A stretch of DNA of 64,000 bases, taken from UBA4085 sp964556755. Its GTDB lineage: Bacteria > Acidobacteriota > Aminicenantia > Aminicenantales > UBA4085. The stretch is from the NCBI GenBank assembly GCA_964556755.1, contig CAZKXI010000010.1, forward strand, positions 34,911-98,910, written 5' to 3'. Numbering within the stretch: the stretch's first letter is position 1; each line of letters begins with the position of its first letter. A program made the translations under genes and the position numbers. Under the pieces are notes generated by a model. It made no database searches. It was not told the origin of the DNA and worked only from the letters and a program-made list of their open reading frames with translations. Below, piece after piece: positions 34,067 to 41,285 of this stretch.

Positions 34067-34079
34067 GCGGGACGATCCC

Positions 34080-34757
34080 ATGGCCGGCACGCTGTACGTC
34101 GTCGCCACACCGATCGGGAACCTGGAGGACGTCACGCTGCGGGCGTTGCGCGTCCTCAAGGAAGCGGCCGCGATCGCCTGCGAGGACACCCGCCGTACGT
34201 CGCAGCTCCTGGCTCGCTACGAGATCCGCGGCCGCCTCATCAGCCACTACCAGCCCCGCGAGGGGGTCCGCATCCCGATGCTGATCGGCCTGCTGAAGGA
34301 AGGCCGGGACGTAGCCCTGGTCTCCGACGCGGGGACGCCGGCCATCTCGGACCCGGGCTTCCGGCTGGTGCGGGAGGCGGTCCGCGAGGGGATCCGGGTC
34401 GTCCCCATCCCGGGGCCTTCGGCCGTGACGGCCGCCCTGTCGGCGGCCGGGCTCCCGACCCACCGCTTCCTTTTCGCCGGCTTCCCCCCGCCCAAGGCCG
34501 AGGGCCTTCGCAAGGCTTTGGCGGGACTGGCCGATCAGGACGCGACTCTTGTCTTCTACCTGCCGGGCCGCAAGCTGGAGGCGTTCCTGGAGGCCGTCTT
34601 GGCCGGGCTCGGCGACAGGCCCGTGGTGGTGGCCCGCGAGCTGACCAAGATCCATGAGGAGTTTCTGCGCGGAACGGCCGCGACTCTGCTCGCCGAGGCG
34701 AAGGGGCGCGTGTTCAAGGGCGAGCTGACCATTCTCGTCGCCGGGAAAGACAAGTAA
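34080..34757 (+). CDS. rsmI: 16S rRNA 2'-O-methyltransferase (C1402)
   Basis: The 225-residue SAM-dependent enzyme has the tetrapyrrole-methylase fold. GTLYVVATPIGNLEDVTLRAL opens the protein, followed by CEDTRRTSQLLARYEI, the loop VSDAGTPAISDPGF, VVPIPGPSAVTAALSAAG and the C-terminal VVVARELTKIHEEFLRG. All are the RsmI signature blocks. It methylates C1402 of 16S rRNA to tune decoding. The protein is shorter at the C-terminus than the E. coli protein, lacking the extra domain, which is common. Confidence 0.93.
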   Translation: MAGTLYVVATPIGNLEDVTLRALRVLKEAAAIACEDTRRTSQLLARYEIRGRLISHYQPREGVRIPMLIGLLKEGRDVALVSDAGTPAISDPGFRLVREAVREGIRVVPIPGPSAVTAALSAAGLPTHRFLFAGFPPPKAEGLRKALAGLADQDATLVFYLPGRKLEAFLEAVLAGLGDRPVVVARELTKIHEEFLRGTAATLLAEAKGRVFKGELTILVAGKDK

Positions 34758-34771
34758 GGGGGGAGTCGAGG

Positions 34772-35239
34772 GTGATCTTCGATCGGATCGAGAACGGCGC
34801 CGGCTACGCGGGCGGGGCGGCTTGGCGGGCGGCTTTCGCCTTCATCCTGGGAGCCGGGCCGGAGACGACCGAGGGCAAGCATCCCTTGGCTGAGGGCGGG
34901 GGCACGGCCTCCGTCTTCAGGACCGCGACCTTGGATCCCGACGAGGCCGTCCTGGAATCCCACAGGGCCTTCATCGACATCCACGTCGTGCTGGAGGGCG
35001 AGGAGCGGATTCAGTGGCAGCCGCTGAGCGGACTGGTCGTGAAGCAGCCCTACGATCCGGCAGGTGATTTCGAGCTGTACGTGATTCCGGAGGGCTGCCC
35101 GGCCGAGATGGTCTTGCGGCCCGGGCTCTTCGCCGCCTTCTTCCCTCAGGATGCTCACAGGCCCAAGCTGAAGACGGGCGCCGAGCCCGGCCGGCCGCTG
35201 AAGAAGATCGTGATCAAGCTCCCCGTCCCGGGCCTCTAG
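34772..35239 (+). CDS. YhcH/YjgK/YiaL-family (DUF386) cupin protein
   Basis: The start is a GTG at 34772 after AAGGGGGGAG. The 155-residue protein has the family's cupin-like blocks: LESHRAFIDIHVVLEGEERIQW, YVIPEGCPAEMVLRPGLFAAFFPQDAHRP and KKIVIKLP. The conserved His and Glu residues around the beta-barrel (SHRAFIDIH, DAHRP) suggest metal binding. Characterised relatives act on N-glycolylneuraminate or unusual sugars, but most are unassigned. It follows rsmI by 14 nt and is last in this plus-strand run. Confidence 0.8.
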   Translation: MIFDRIENGAGYAGGAAWRAAFAFILGAGPETTEGKHPLAEGGGTASVFRTATLDPDEAVLESHRAFIDIHVVLEGEERIQWQPLSGLVVKQPYDPAGDFELYVIPEGCPAEMVLRPGLFAAFFPQDAHRPKLKTGAEPGRPLKKIVIKLPVPGL

Positions 35240-35557
35240 ACCCCCTAATTAGCAGACCCATACCGAATTCCTATTCCTCCTCCACCCGGCGCGCCAACTG
35301 AGCCACCTTGGCCATAGCAGCCGCCGTGGCGGTGATTTCTTTTCCTTCCCAAAGACGGCAGCCTAATTCCCATGTCTTTTTTTCTAGGCGAATATTAAAA
35401 AATGAGGCTATATTATTGTTATTATTGTATTTATGTATATTAGATATAACTTATTAAATATGATTTATTACTAATAATAATACTTGACAATATAATGCTA
35501 AGGTATTAGATTAATCGTGTCGACGAATTCAAAATCAAAGCCTTAGGAGGTTTTACA
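35240..35557. other. Intergenic with a very AT-rich island and coding debris
   Basis: The first 30 nt carry a decayed copy of the 3114 hairpin arm. On the minus strand, 35372-35271 translates without stops as WELGCRLWEGKEITATAAAM, then AKVAQLARRVEEE and a TAG. This may be the tail of a lost gene, but it has no start and no recognised family. From about 35380 to 35520 the sequence is extraordinarily AT-rich (for example TATTATTGTTATTATTGTAT) for this chromosome. It ends in the hsp20 promoter. Confidence 0.45.
35484..35512 (+). promoter_or_regulatory. Promoter of hsp20
   Basis: A perfect TTGACA (35484-35489), a 17-nt spacer and TAGATT (35507-35512) lie 45 nt before the start codon, at the end of the AT-rich island. 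No CIRCE-type inverted repeat is present. The flanking AT tracts could act as an UP element. Confidence 0.7.
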
Positions 35558-36016
35558 ATGGCTATCATTCGTTGGGATCCCTTCCGGGACATGGTCAGTC
35601 TGCGCGAGCGGATGAACCGGGCTTTCGACGATGTCTTCGCCAATCGCGGCGAGGACAAGGACCTGACGCCCAGCACCTGGGCCCCCGCCGTGGACATCTA
35701 CGAGACCGAGAACGAGCTTGTCCTGTCGGCCGAGGTCCCCGGCATCGCCGAGAAGGACATCGAGATCCGGGTCGAGGACAACACCCTCCAGCTCCGCGGC
35801 GAGCGCAAGTTCGAGAAGGAGACCAAGGAGGAGAACTACCACCGGATCGAGCGGTCCTACGGCTCCTTCTACCGGGCCTTCACTCTGCCGAACTCCATCG
35901 ACTCCGAGTCCATCAAGGCCGAGCACGAGAATGGCGTTCTGCGGGTAACGATGCCCAAGCGCCAGGAGCTCAAGCCCCGCACGGTCAAGATCGTGACGCC
36001 GTCGGAAAAGAAGTAA
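35558..36016 (+). CDS. Small heat-shock protein Hsp20
   Basis: The 152-residue chaperone has an N-terminal arm (MAIIRWDPFRDMVSLRERMNR in two parts), an alpha-crystallin domain from about residue 40 (WAPAVDIYETENELVLSAEVPG), and the conserved GVLRVTMPKR near the end. It would bind unfolding proteins as an oligomer in the cytosol. TTAGGAGG precedes the start. A strong promoter behind an AT-rich island and a perfect terminator make it a monocistronic, inducible-looking unit. Length and motifs are normal. Confidence 0.93.
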   Translation: MAIIRWDPFRDMVSLRERMNRAFDDVFANRGEDKDLTPSTWAPAVDIYETENELVLSAEVPGIAEKDIEIRVEDNTLQLRGERKFEKETKEENYHRIERSYGSFYRAFTLPNSIDSESIKAEHENGVLRVTMPKRQELKPRTVKIVTPSEKK

Positions 36017-36021
36017 GGGCC

Positions 36022-36085
36022 CTCGCGGAGCTTGCGGAGCCCTAGCCGGGACGTTGCCGCAACAGTCTCCGCCAGGGCAGCTCCG
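36022..36085 (+). repeat. MITE-core-like inverted sequence after hsp20
   Basis: The stretch GCGGAGCTTGCGGAGCCCT ... CAGTCTCCGCCAGGGCAGCT is closely similar to the outer core of the two MITE-like elements at 62691-62943 and 63531-63863. Its own arms (GCGGAGCT / AGCTCCGC) can fold back. It lies between the hsp20 stop and its terminator. Confidence 0.65.
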
Positions 36086-36098
36086 CTCATCCCCCCGA

Positions 36099-36126
36099 GA
36101 GGCGGCTTCGGCCGCCTCTTTTTTTT
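36099..36126 (+). terminator. Rho-independent terminator of hsp20 (duplicated across gap)
   Basis: A perfect 8-bp stem GAGGCGGC / GCCGCCTC with a TTCG loop is followed by eight T. The same sequence reappears at 36254-36281 after 100 Ns; the flanks 36072-36126 and 36227-36281 are an identical 55 nt. It is almost certainly a single terminator duplicated by an unmerged contig overlap. Confidence 0.92.
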
Positions 36127-36281
36127 NNNNNNNNNNNNNNNNNNNNNNNNNNNNNNNNNNNNNNNNNNNNNNNNNNNNNNNNNNNNNNNNNNNNNNNNNN
36201 NNNNNNNNNNNNNNNNNNNNNNNNNNCCAGGGCAGCTCCGCTCATCCCCCCGAGAGGCGGCTTCGGCCGCCTCTTTTTTTT

Positions 36282-36447
36282 TGGTTGCCGTAATGAAAAT
36301 GGGAATTTCGTATACTGCACCCCTATTTTCTTTCCGCGACCGCGACGCACCCGCAAGCACGGCGAATGGGGAAAACCACGTCAACAAAAGTAGCGAAAAG
36401 ACGTAAACAAAAAGTTCGGGAGTTATGTATGGTGTCCCCCTAATTAA
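36282..36447. repeat. Pair of dispersed-repeat arms downstream of comF
   Basis: 36301-36329 is the inverted form of the variant AATAGGGGTxCAGTATACGxAATTCCC also found at 52446-52474. 36379-36446 is the minus-orientation arm of the main family, with two GTCAACAAAA/GTAAACAAAA-like blocks. The space between shows no coding frame. The arms differ in subtype, so this may be a hybrid or decayed element. Confidence 0.65.
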
Positions 36448-37242
36448 TTACGCGCGGGCGAGAGTCAGGGCCCGGACATCGGCCGCCCCCGCCTCACGGA
36501 GCACTCGCGCGCATTCCCCCAGCGTCGAGCCCGTCGTAAAGACGTCGTCCACCAGCACCACCGACCGCCCCCGGATCCGCTCCGGCCTGACGACCCGGAA
36601 CGCCCCCCGGACATTGGCGATCCTCTCGGCCCGGCCCATGGTCGTTTGGGGCGGGATGTCGGCCACCCGCCGCAAGGCCCGCGTCTCGACCGGCCGTCCG
36701 GTCATCCGCCCCAGCGCGACGGCCAGCGCCTCGGCTTGATTGAAGCCCCGCTCGCGCCGCCTCTTGCGGTGGAGCGGGACTGGCACGAGGACGCCCTCCC
36801 CCCAAAGCCCCGCGCCATCCGGCACGGCCGCCGCCGCAAAAGCCGCCAACGGACCGGCCAGAGGCTTGTACTTGCGAAACTTGAAAAGGAGCAAGGCCTC
36901 CCTCAGCGTCCCCGCGTACTCCCCCGCCGATCGGTGGCGCGAGAAAGCCGGCGGGACGGCCCGACAGGCCCCGCAGGGATGGAGGGAGAGGACTTCGGAG
37001 GCGATGGGCCGGCCGCACACGCCGCAGACCGGCCCGCGCGCCGGCTTCAGCCCGGCCAGGCAATCGCCGCAGAGAACCCTTTCCCCCGGCTTGTCCAGAA
37101 GCCCGCCGCACAGCCGGCAGGCGGACGGGAAGATCAGCAGCTCGGCCAGCCGGGCTGTCAGCCGACCGGCGGCCCGAAGTCTCGGGACGGCCCCCTCAGA
37201 GTCGACGGTCAGACGACGTCGGTCTCCGCCTTCTCCTCGCAT
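36448..37242 (-). CDS. ComF-family phosphoribosyltransferase-like protein
   Basis: The 264-residue protein has N-terminal zinc-ribbon Cys pairs (CRLCGGLLD, CGDC, CGVCGRP, CGAC). The ComF core follows: FKFRKYKPLAG, VPVPLHRKRRRERGFNQAEALA and the PRPP loop VVLVDDVFTTGST. Family members take part in DNA uptake or processing of incoming DNA. The only ATG that precedes the domain at sensible distance is at 37242. It overlaps the DksA-like gene by 34 nt, so the start is uncertain, but no GTG or TTG lies between. A comEA-like gene is also present 26 kb away. Confidence 0.82.
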   Translation of the reverse strand: MRGEGGDRRRLTVDSEGAVPRLRAAGRLTARLAELLIFPSACRLCGGLLDKPGERVLCGDCLAGLKPARGPVCGVCGRPIASEVLSLHPCGACRAVPPAFSRHRSAGEYAGTLREALLLFKFRKYKPLAGPLAAFAAAAVPDGAGLWGEGVLVPVPLHRKRRRERGFNQAEALAVALGRMTGRPVETRALRRVADIPPQTTMGRAERIANVRGAFRVVRPERIRGRSVVLVDDVFTTGSTLGECARVLREAGAADVRALTLARA

Positions 37243-37586
37243 TCGATGCACAGCGGCGCCCAGGGCAGGTAGGACAGCCGCTTCTTGCCGATCTCCTTCT
37301 GGCACATCTGGCAGCTGCCGTACTCGCGCTTGTCGATGCGCTTCAAGGCGGCGTCGATGTGGCGCAGCTGGCTTCTCTCGGCGTCGGACATGCTCAGAAG
37401 GAATTCCTTGGTGTAGGAGCTCTCGGCTTTGTCGGCCAGGTCCTGGGCGATATCGGTCTCGACCTGCTTGCTCTCCGTCTGGAATTCGCTCAGCTTATGG
37501 ATGAGCTCGTTGCGGCGCGTGACAAGCTTCTTGCGATACTCGTCGAGCTCCTTCTTGGTCATTGCCGTCTTCGCTTTACTTGGCAT
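37209..37586 (-). CDS. DksA/TraR-type zinc-finger protein
   Basis: The 125-residue protein has a coiled-coil N-terminal half (KELDEYRKKLVTRRNELIHKL), an acidic tip region and the C-terminal four-Cys zinc finger CQMCQKEIGKKRL then LCIECEEKAE. That is the DksA/TraR or YteA-like arrangement that inserts into the RNA polymerase secondary channel. It overlaps rlmH by 11 nt upstream and comF downstream, so it is inside a compact minus-strand operon. Whether it responds to ppGpp cannot be told; the coiled-coil tip motif of DksA proper is not evident. Confidence 0.85.
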   Translation of the reverse strand: MPSKAKTAMTKKELDEYRKKLVTRRNELIHKLSEFQTESKQVETDIAQDLADKAESSYTKEFLLSMSDAERSQLRHIDAALKRIDKREYGSCQMCQKEIGKKRLSYLPWAPLCIECEEKAETDVV

Positions 37587-38043
37587 ATGGCCTCCCTTTC
37601 ATGAGCGAAACCGCCCGATAGACTTGTTCCATCAGCACCAGCCGGCAGAGCTCGTGCGAATATGTCATGCGGGACAAGGACAGGCGGAGGTCGGCCCGGG
37701 CCAGCAAGCGCGGCGCCAGCCCCAGGAAGCCCCCCACCAGGAAGGCCACCGACCGGGTCCCCGCGGCGGCGCGCCCTTCGAGAAAACGGGCCAATTCCGT
37801 CGAGCTCATCTCGCGGCCTTGGTCGAAGAGGCAGACAATATAATCGCCTTTGATGCCTTTTTCAAGACCCGCGGCCTCGATTTCCAATATTTTTTCCGAG
37901 GCTCTTTCGTCCAGTCCCCGGGCCGTCGCCGACTCGATCATGCGGACCGGAATAAGGTCTCCCAAGCGCTTGAGATAGTGGGCCTGCAGGTCGGCCACCC
38001 CGGGCAGCTTGGCCCGCCCCGGCCACAACAGCTTGATCTGCAC
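37576..38043 (-). CDS. rlmH: 23S rRNA (pseudouridine1915-N3)-methyltransferase
   Basis: The 155-residue SPOUT methyltransferase starts with GTG at 38043 (VQIKLLWPGR). The open frame extends further upstream but without family similarity. The knot signature is present: FLVGGFLGLAPRLLARADLR, then LSLSRMTYSHELCRLVLMEQ and VYRA. LDERASEKILEIEAAGLEKG is also typical. It methylates pseudouridine 1915 in helix 69 of assembled ribosomes. It is followed by the DksA-like gene with an 11-nt overlap. Confidence 0.93.
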   Translation of the reverse strand: MQIKLLWPGRAKLPGVADLQAHYLKRLGDLIPVRMIESATARGLDERASEKILEIEAAGLEKGIKGDYIVCLFDQGREMSSTELARFLEGRAAAGTRSVAFLVGGFLGLAPRLLARADLRLSLSRMTYSHELCRLVLMEQVYRAVSLMKGRPYAK

Positions 38044-38084
38044 GCCCGTTCCGGTGGGAGAGATGACGGCCCGCGGGCGCCGCC

Positions 38085-38462
38085 TTACCAGGCCGCGCGC
38101 GGCGCGTCGGCCCAGAGCTTCTCCATGGCGTAGTAGTCCCGGGCCGTCCGCGAGAAGATGTGGACGATGAAGGACCCGAAGTCCATCAGGATCCACTCGC
38201 CGTGCAGCTTGCCCTCGATGCCCAGCGGCCGGATCTTGGCCTTGCGGAGGGCCTCCTCCACGGCGTCGCACAGGGCCGCGTTATGGCGGCCGGAGTTGCC
38301 GTGCATGAGCACGAAGTAGTCGGTGAAGGCCGACGTGTGGCGCAGGTCCAGGATCCGCAGGTCTTCGGCCTTCTTATCCAGAGCGGCCTTGGCCGTCGCC
38401 TTCAGGGCGGCCGGCAGGCCCCGCTTGTCGAGCTTCTTTGCTTCAGCCGGGGTTGGGGTCAT
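38085..38462 (-). CDS. rsfS: Ribosomal silencing factor RsfS
   Basis: The 125-residue protein has the RsfS/Iojap core: ILDLRHTSAFTDYFVLMHGN, AALCDAVEEALRKAKIRPLG, IEGKLHGEWILMDFGSFIVH and RDYYAMEKLWADA. It binds uL14 and blocks subunit joining under nutrient limitation. It overlaps nadD by 4 nt, a neighbourhood conserved in many bacteria. Length is normal. Confidence 0.95.
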   Translation of the reverse strand: MTPTPAEAKKLDKRGLPAALKATAKAALDKKAEDLRILDLRHTSAFTDYFVLMHGNSGRHNAALCDAVEEALRKAKIRPLGIEGKLHGEWILMDFGSFIVHIFSRTARDYYAMEKLWADAPRAAW

Positions 38463-39178
38463 CGGTTGGTTCCATGCCTCCTTGTCGGACGATGCGAGGG
38501 AGAGGGCCCCGCGGCTCCTCTCCGATAGAGATGCCTATCCCGAATGTAGTCCTCCACGGCCCCCGGCACAAGCCCCCGCAGCGACTCCCCACGCCGGGCT
38601 TTCTCCCGGATCGCGGACGAAGAGACCGGCAGGGCCTCGATCGGGAGGAGGAGGATGCGGCCGGGCCTGAGATCGGCCTCGCGGACGGCCCGTCCCGGCC
38701 CGAGGGCCAGGACCTCCCCCGCGAACGGGGGGTCGAGCCCGCGGACGGACGCCGCCAGATCCGCGCCGGGCCGGGTCGTGACCACGAAGATGCAGCTTCG
38801 CAGCACGCGGCGCCACGCCCGCCAAGTCTCGATCTCGCGGAAGGCGTCGGCCCCGGTGATGAAGAACAGCCGGGCCCGCGGGAAGCGCCGGCGCATCGCC
38901 CCGATCGTCCGGATGGACCAGGACGTGCCGCCGGCCCGGATCTCGATGGGGCTGGCCGTCCAGCCTTTCCGGCCGGCCACGGCCAGCCGGACCATGCGGA
39001 GGCGGTCGGCGGCCGGGGCCATGTCGGGCCGGGCCTTGTGGGGCGGCAGGGAGGACGGGATGAAGAAGACCCTGTCCAGCCCCAGGCGCCGCCCGACGCG
39101 CCGGGCCGAGCGCAGATGGCCGGCATGGATTGGGTCGAAGGTCCCGCCGAAGAGGGCGACTCGCTCCGGGCGGATCAT
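38459..39178 (-). CDS. nadD: Nicotinate-nucleotide adenylyltransferase
   Basis: The 239-residue enzyme adenylylates nicotinate mononucleotide. The nucleotidyltransferase motif FGGTFDPIHAGHLRSA at 10-25 and the ISSTxIR-like VSSSAIREKARRG are present, as is FFIPSSLPPHKA. The C-terminal 25 residues (RGAAGPSPSHRPTRRHGTNR) are basic and not part of the family. The start overlaps the obg stop by 4 nt. This gives the window two steps of NAD synthesis, with nadE at 33254. Confidence 0.93.
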   Translation of the reverse strand: MIRPERVALFGGTFDPIHAGHLRSARRVGRRLGLDRVFFIPSSLPPHKARPDMAPAADRLRMVRLAVAGRKGWTASPIEIRAGGTSWSIRTIGAMRRRFPRARLFFITGADAFREIETWRAWRRVLRSCIFVVTTRPGADLAASVRGLDPPFAGEVLALGPGRAVREADLRPGRILLLPIEALPVSSSAIREKARRGESLRGLVPGAVEDYIRDRHLYRRGAAGPSPSHRPTRRHGTNR

Positions 39179-40212
39179 GGCTTGTCCGCCGCTTTGGCCG
39201 TGGCCGCCGCCCTGTGCCCGGCGATGATGCCGGCCAGGAGGCCCTTCAAGGCGGAGAGGCCCTCGGACTTGACGGCCGAGATGGCCACGAACGGCAGCTT
39301 TCGCCGGGCCGCCAGCCGCTTGACCGCGGTCAGCCGCGACTTGTCCGCGCCCAGCAGGTCGATCTTGTTGGCCGCGACGATCTGCGGCCGCCGGGCCAGG
39401 TCGGGGTTGAAGGCCTCGAGCTCCTTCATGATGACCTTGAAGTCGCCGACGGGGTCGCGCCCCGAGTAGGGCGAGACGTCGATCAGGTGAACCAGGACCT
39501 TGGTCCGCTCGACGTGCTTCAGGAAGCGGATGCCCAGCCCCTGTCCGCGATGGGCCCCCTCGATCAGGCCGGGGATGTCGGCCACGATGAAGCTCTCGTC
39601 CCGGCCGGCGTCCACGACGCCGAGGTGCGGAACGAGGGTGGTGAAAGGGTAGTCCGCGATGACCGGCCGGGCGGCCGAGATGCGCGAGATGAGGGTCGAC
39701 TTGCCGACGTTGGGGAAGCCGATCAGGCCCGCGTCCGCGATCAGCTTGAGCTCCAGGACGAGGTCTTTCTCCTCGCCCGGCCGGCCGGGGGTATGCTCGC
39801 GGGGCACCTGGTGGGTGGCCGTGGCGAAGGAGGCGTTGCCCCGTCCGCCCCGCCCGCCCGCGGCCGCGACATACCGCTCTCCGGGCTTGACGAGGTCGTG
39901 GAGGATCTCGCCGCTCGCCGCTTCCTTGACCACCGTGCCGACGGGCACGCGCAGGGTCAGGTCGGCGCCCTGCTTGCCGCTGCGGTTGTTGCCGCCGCCG
40001 GGCGCGCCGCTGCCGGCTTTGTTGATGGGATGGAAGCGGAAGAACGACAGGCTGTTCAGGCCGGGATCGGCCTCCAGGATGACGCTCCCGCCGCGCCCGC
40101 CGTGCCCGCCGTCCGGGCCGCCCCGGGGCACGCCGGCCTCGCGCCGGAAGCTGACCGCGCCGTTGCCGCCCCGCCCGGCGCGCAGAGAGACGGTCACTTG
40201 ATCGACGAACAT
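39175..40212 (-). CDS. obg: GTPase ObgE/CgtA
   Basis: The 345-residue GTPase has the Gly-rich Obg domain (RAGRGGNGAVSFRREAGVPRG, GGHGGRGGSVIL) and the G domain: G1 GFPNVGKST, G2 PFTTL, G3 DIPGLIEGAH, G4 ANKIDLL and G5 SAV. It lacks a C-terminal OCT domain and ends with an Ala/Lys-rich tail. It functions in 50S assembly and stress control. It follows rpmA and rplU, the standard rplU-rpmA-obg order. Confidence 0.96.
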   Translation of the reverse strand: MFVDQVTVSLRAGRGGNGAVSFRREAGVPRGGPDGGHGGRGGSVILEADPGLNSLSFFRFHPINKAGSGAPGGGNNRSGKQGADLTLRVPVGTVVKEAASGEILHDLVKPGERYVAAAGGRGGRGNASFATATHQVPREHTPGRPGEEKDLVLELKLIADAGLIGFPNVGKSTLISRISAARPVIADYPFTTLVPHLGVVDAGRDESFIVADIPGLIEGAHRGQGLGIRFLKHVERTKVLVHLIDVSPYSGRDPVGDFKVIMKELEAFNPDLARRPQIVAANKIDLLGADKSRLTAVKRLAARRKLPFVAISAVKSEGLSALKGLLAGIIAGHRAAATAKAADKP

Positions 40213-40250
40213 GTCAGCGGACGGGGACCGCTCGGCCCCGAATCAGGGCC

Positions 40251-40505
40251 TTAAGCCGGCAGGACCGAGACAAATTTTCCCCTCTTCCCCTTGTCTTCGA
40301 AGCGGACCACTCCGGCGACCTTGGCGAAAAGGGTGTCGTCCTGACCGACCCCGACATTCTTGCCGGGCTTGAGCGGAGTGCCCCGCTGACGGACCAGGAT
40401 GGAGCCGCCCTTGACCGTCTGTCCGCCGTACTTCTTCACGCCCAGCCGCTTGGACTGGCTATCGCGACCATTGCGGCCGACGCCGCTGCCTCTTTTAGTA
40501 GCCAT
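40251..40505 (-). CDS. rpmA: 50S ribosomal protein bL27
   Basis: The 84-residue protein starts MATKRGSGVGRNGRDSQSKR, lacking the Firmicutes-type cleaved leader, and contains GGQTVKGGSILVRQRGT and GVGQDDTLFAKVAGVVRF. It occupies the peptidyl-transferase region of the 50S subunit. It lies 48 nt after rplU. Confidence 0.97.
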   Translation of the reverse strand: MATKRGSGVGRNGRDSQSKRLGVKKYGGQTVKGGSILVRQRGTPLKPGKNVGVGQDDTLFAKVAGVVRFEDKGKRGKFVSVLPA

Positions 40506-40553
40506 AACGTCTCTCCTTGGACCTTCCGCTCGCCGGGGTCGATTCCCGGCGCC

Positions 40554-41099
40554 TTACTTGGCGGCCTTTTTGGCCGCCGGCTTCTTGGCCGCGGGCTTGG
40601 CCGCCTTCGGCTTGGCCTTGGGCTTGTCCTTGCCCTTGGCCGGCTTGGCCTCGACTTCGGGCTCCGGCTCCGCCTTGGGAGCGGCCTTCGGCTTGACCGG
40701 CTTCGGCTGGGCCGGCCGCGGCTGGGGCTTGGGGGCCTCGGCCGGCGGCGCCTCGATGGCCAGCTCCTCGGCCGGGACCGCGGCCCTGTCGGGGTAGATG
40801 GCCAGGATCTTGACCTCGGTCAAGGTCTGGCGATGGCCCTTGGTGCGGCGATACTGTTTCCGGCGCTTCTTCTTGAAGACCAGGACCTTCTCGTCCCGGA
40901 AGATCTTGACCACCTCGGCCTTGACCACGGCCTGGCCCAGGACGGGCGTTCCGAGCAGGGTGGACGTGCCGTCGTCGACGAGCAGGACGTCCTCGAAGAG
41001 GACCTTCTGGCCCGCCGCGTAGGCGAGCTTTTCCACGTGGAGCGTGTCGCCGACCTTGACGACATACTGCTTTCCGCCGGTCTTGATCACAGCCAGCAT
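40554..41099 (-). CDS. rplU: 50S ribosomal protein bL21 with a long Lys/Ala/Pro-rich tail
   Basis: Residues 1-105 are bL21 (AVIKTGGKQYVVKVGDTLHVEK, KKRRKQYRRTKGHRQTLTEVKI). Residues about 106-181 form an extension made of Ala, Pro, Lys and Glu (PKPQPRPAQPKPVKPKAAPK; ending KPAAKKPAAKKAAK). That nearly doubles the protein. The tail resembles histone H1-like or disordered RNA-binding tails and is unlikely to belong to the folded core. Tails on bL21 occur in some lineages. It is the first gene of the rplU-rpmA-obg cluster. Confidence 0.95.
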   Translation of the reverse strand: MLAVIKTGGKQYVVKVGDTLHVEKLAYAAGQKVLFEDVLLVDDGTSTLLGTPVLGQAVVKAEVVKIFRDEKVLVFKKKRRKQYRRTKGHRQTLTEVKILAIYPDRAAVPAEELAIEAPPAEAPKPQPRPAQPKPVKPKAAPKAEPEPEVEAKPAKGKDKPKAKPKAAKPAAKKPAAKKAAK

Positions 41100-41148
41100 C
41101 GCTTATCTACCTTTGTATTGGAGTTCGGGAGACAAAAATAGGGCCTTA

Positions 41149-41177
41149 ACCCTATCATAGCCATCGGCTTATGTCAA
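41149..41177 (-). promoter_or_regulatory. Candidate promoter of the rplU cluster
   Basis: On the minus strand, TTGACA (41177-41172) and a 17-nt spacer lead to TAGGGT (41154-41149), about 50 nt before the rplU start. The -35 box is perfect; the -10 box is weak. Confidence 0.45.
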
Positions 41178-41285
41178 TCGCGCGCGGGCGGATTCGGACC
41201 GGAACGCGCCTCCCCTCCCGAGGTTGAAAAGCCGCTTCCCAAGGTCCTTGTGGGGGAACACGCATCCCCTTTCCCCGGAGGGGCG

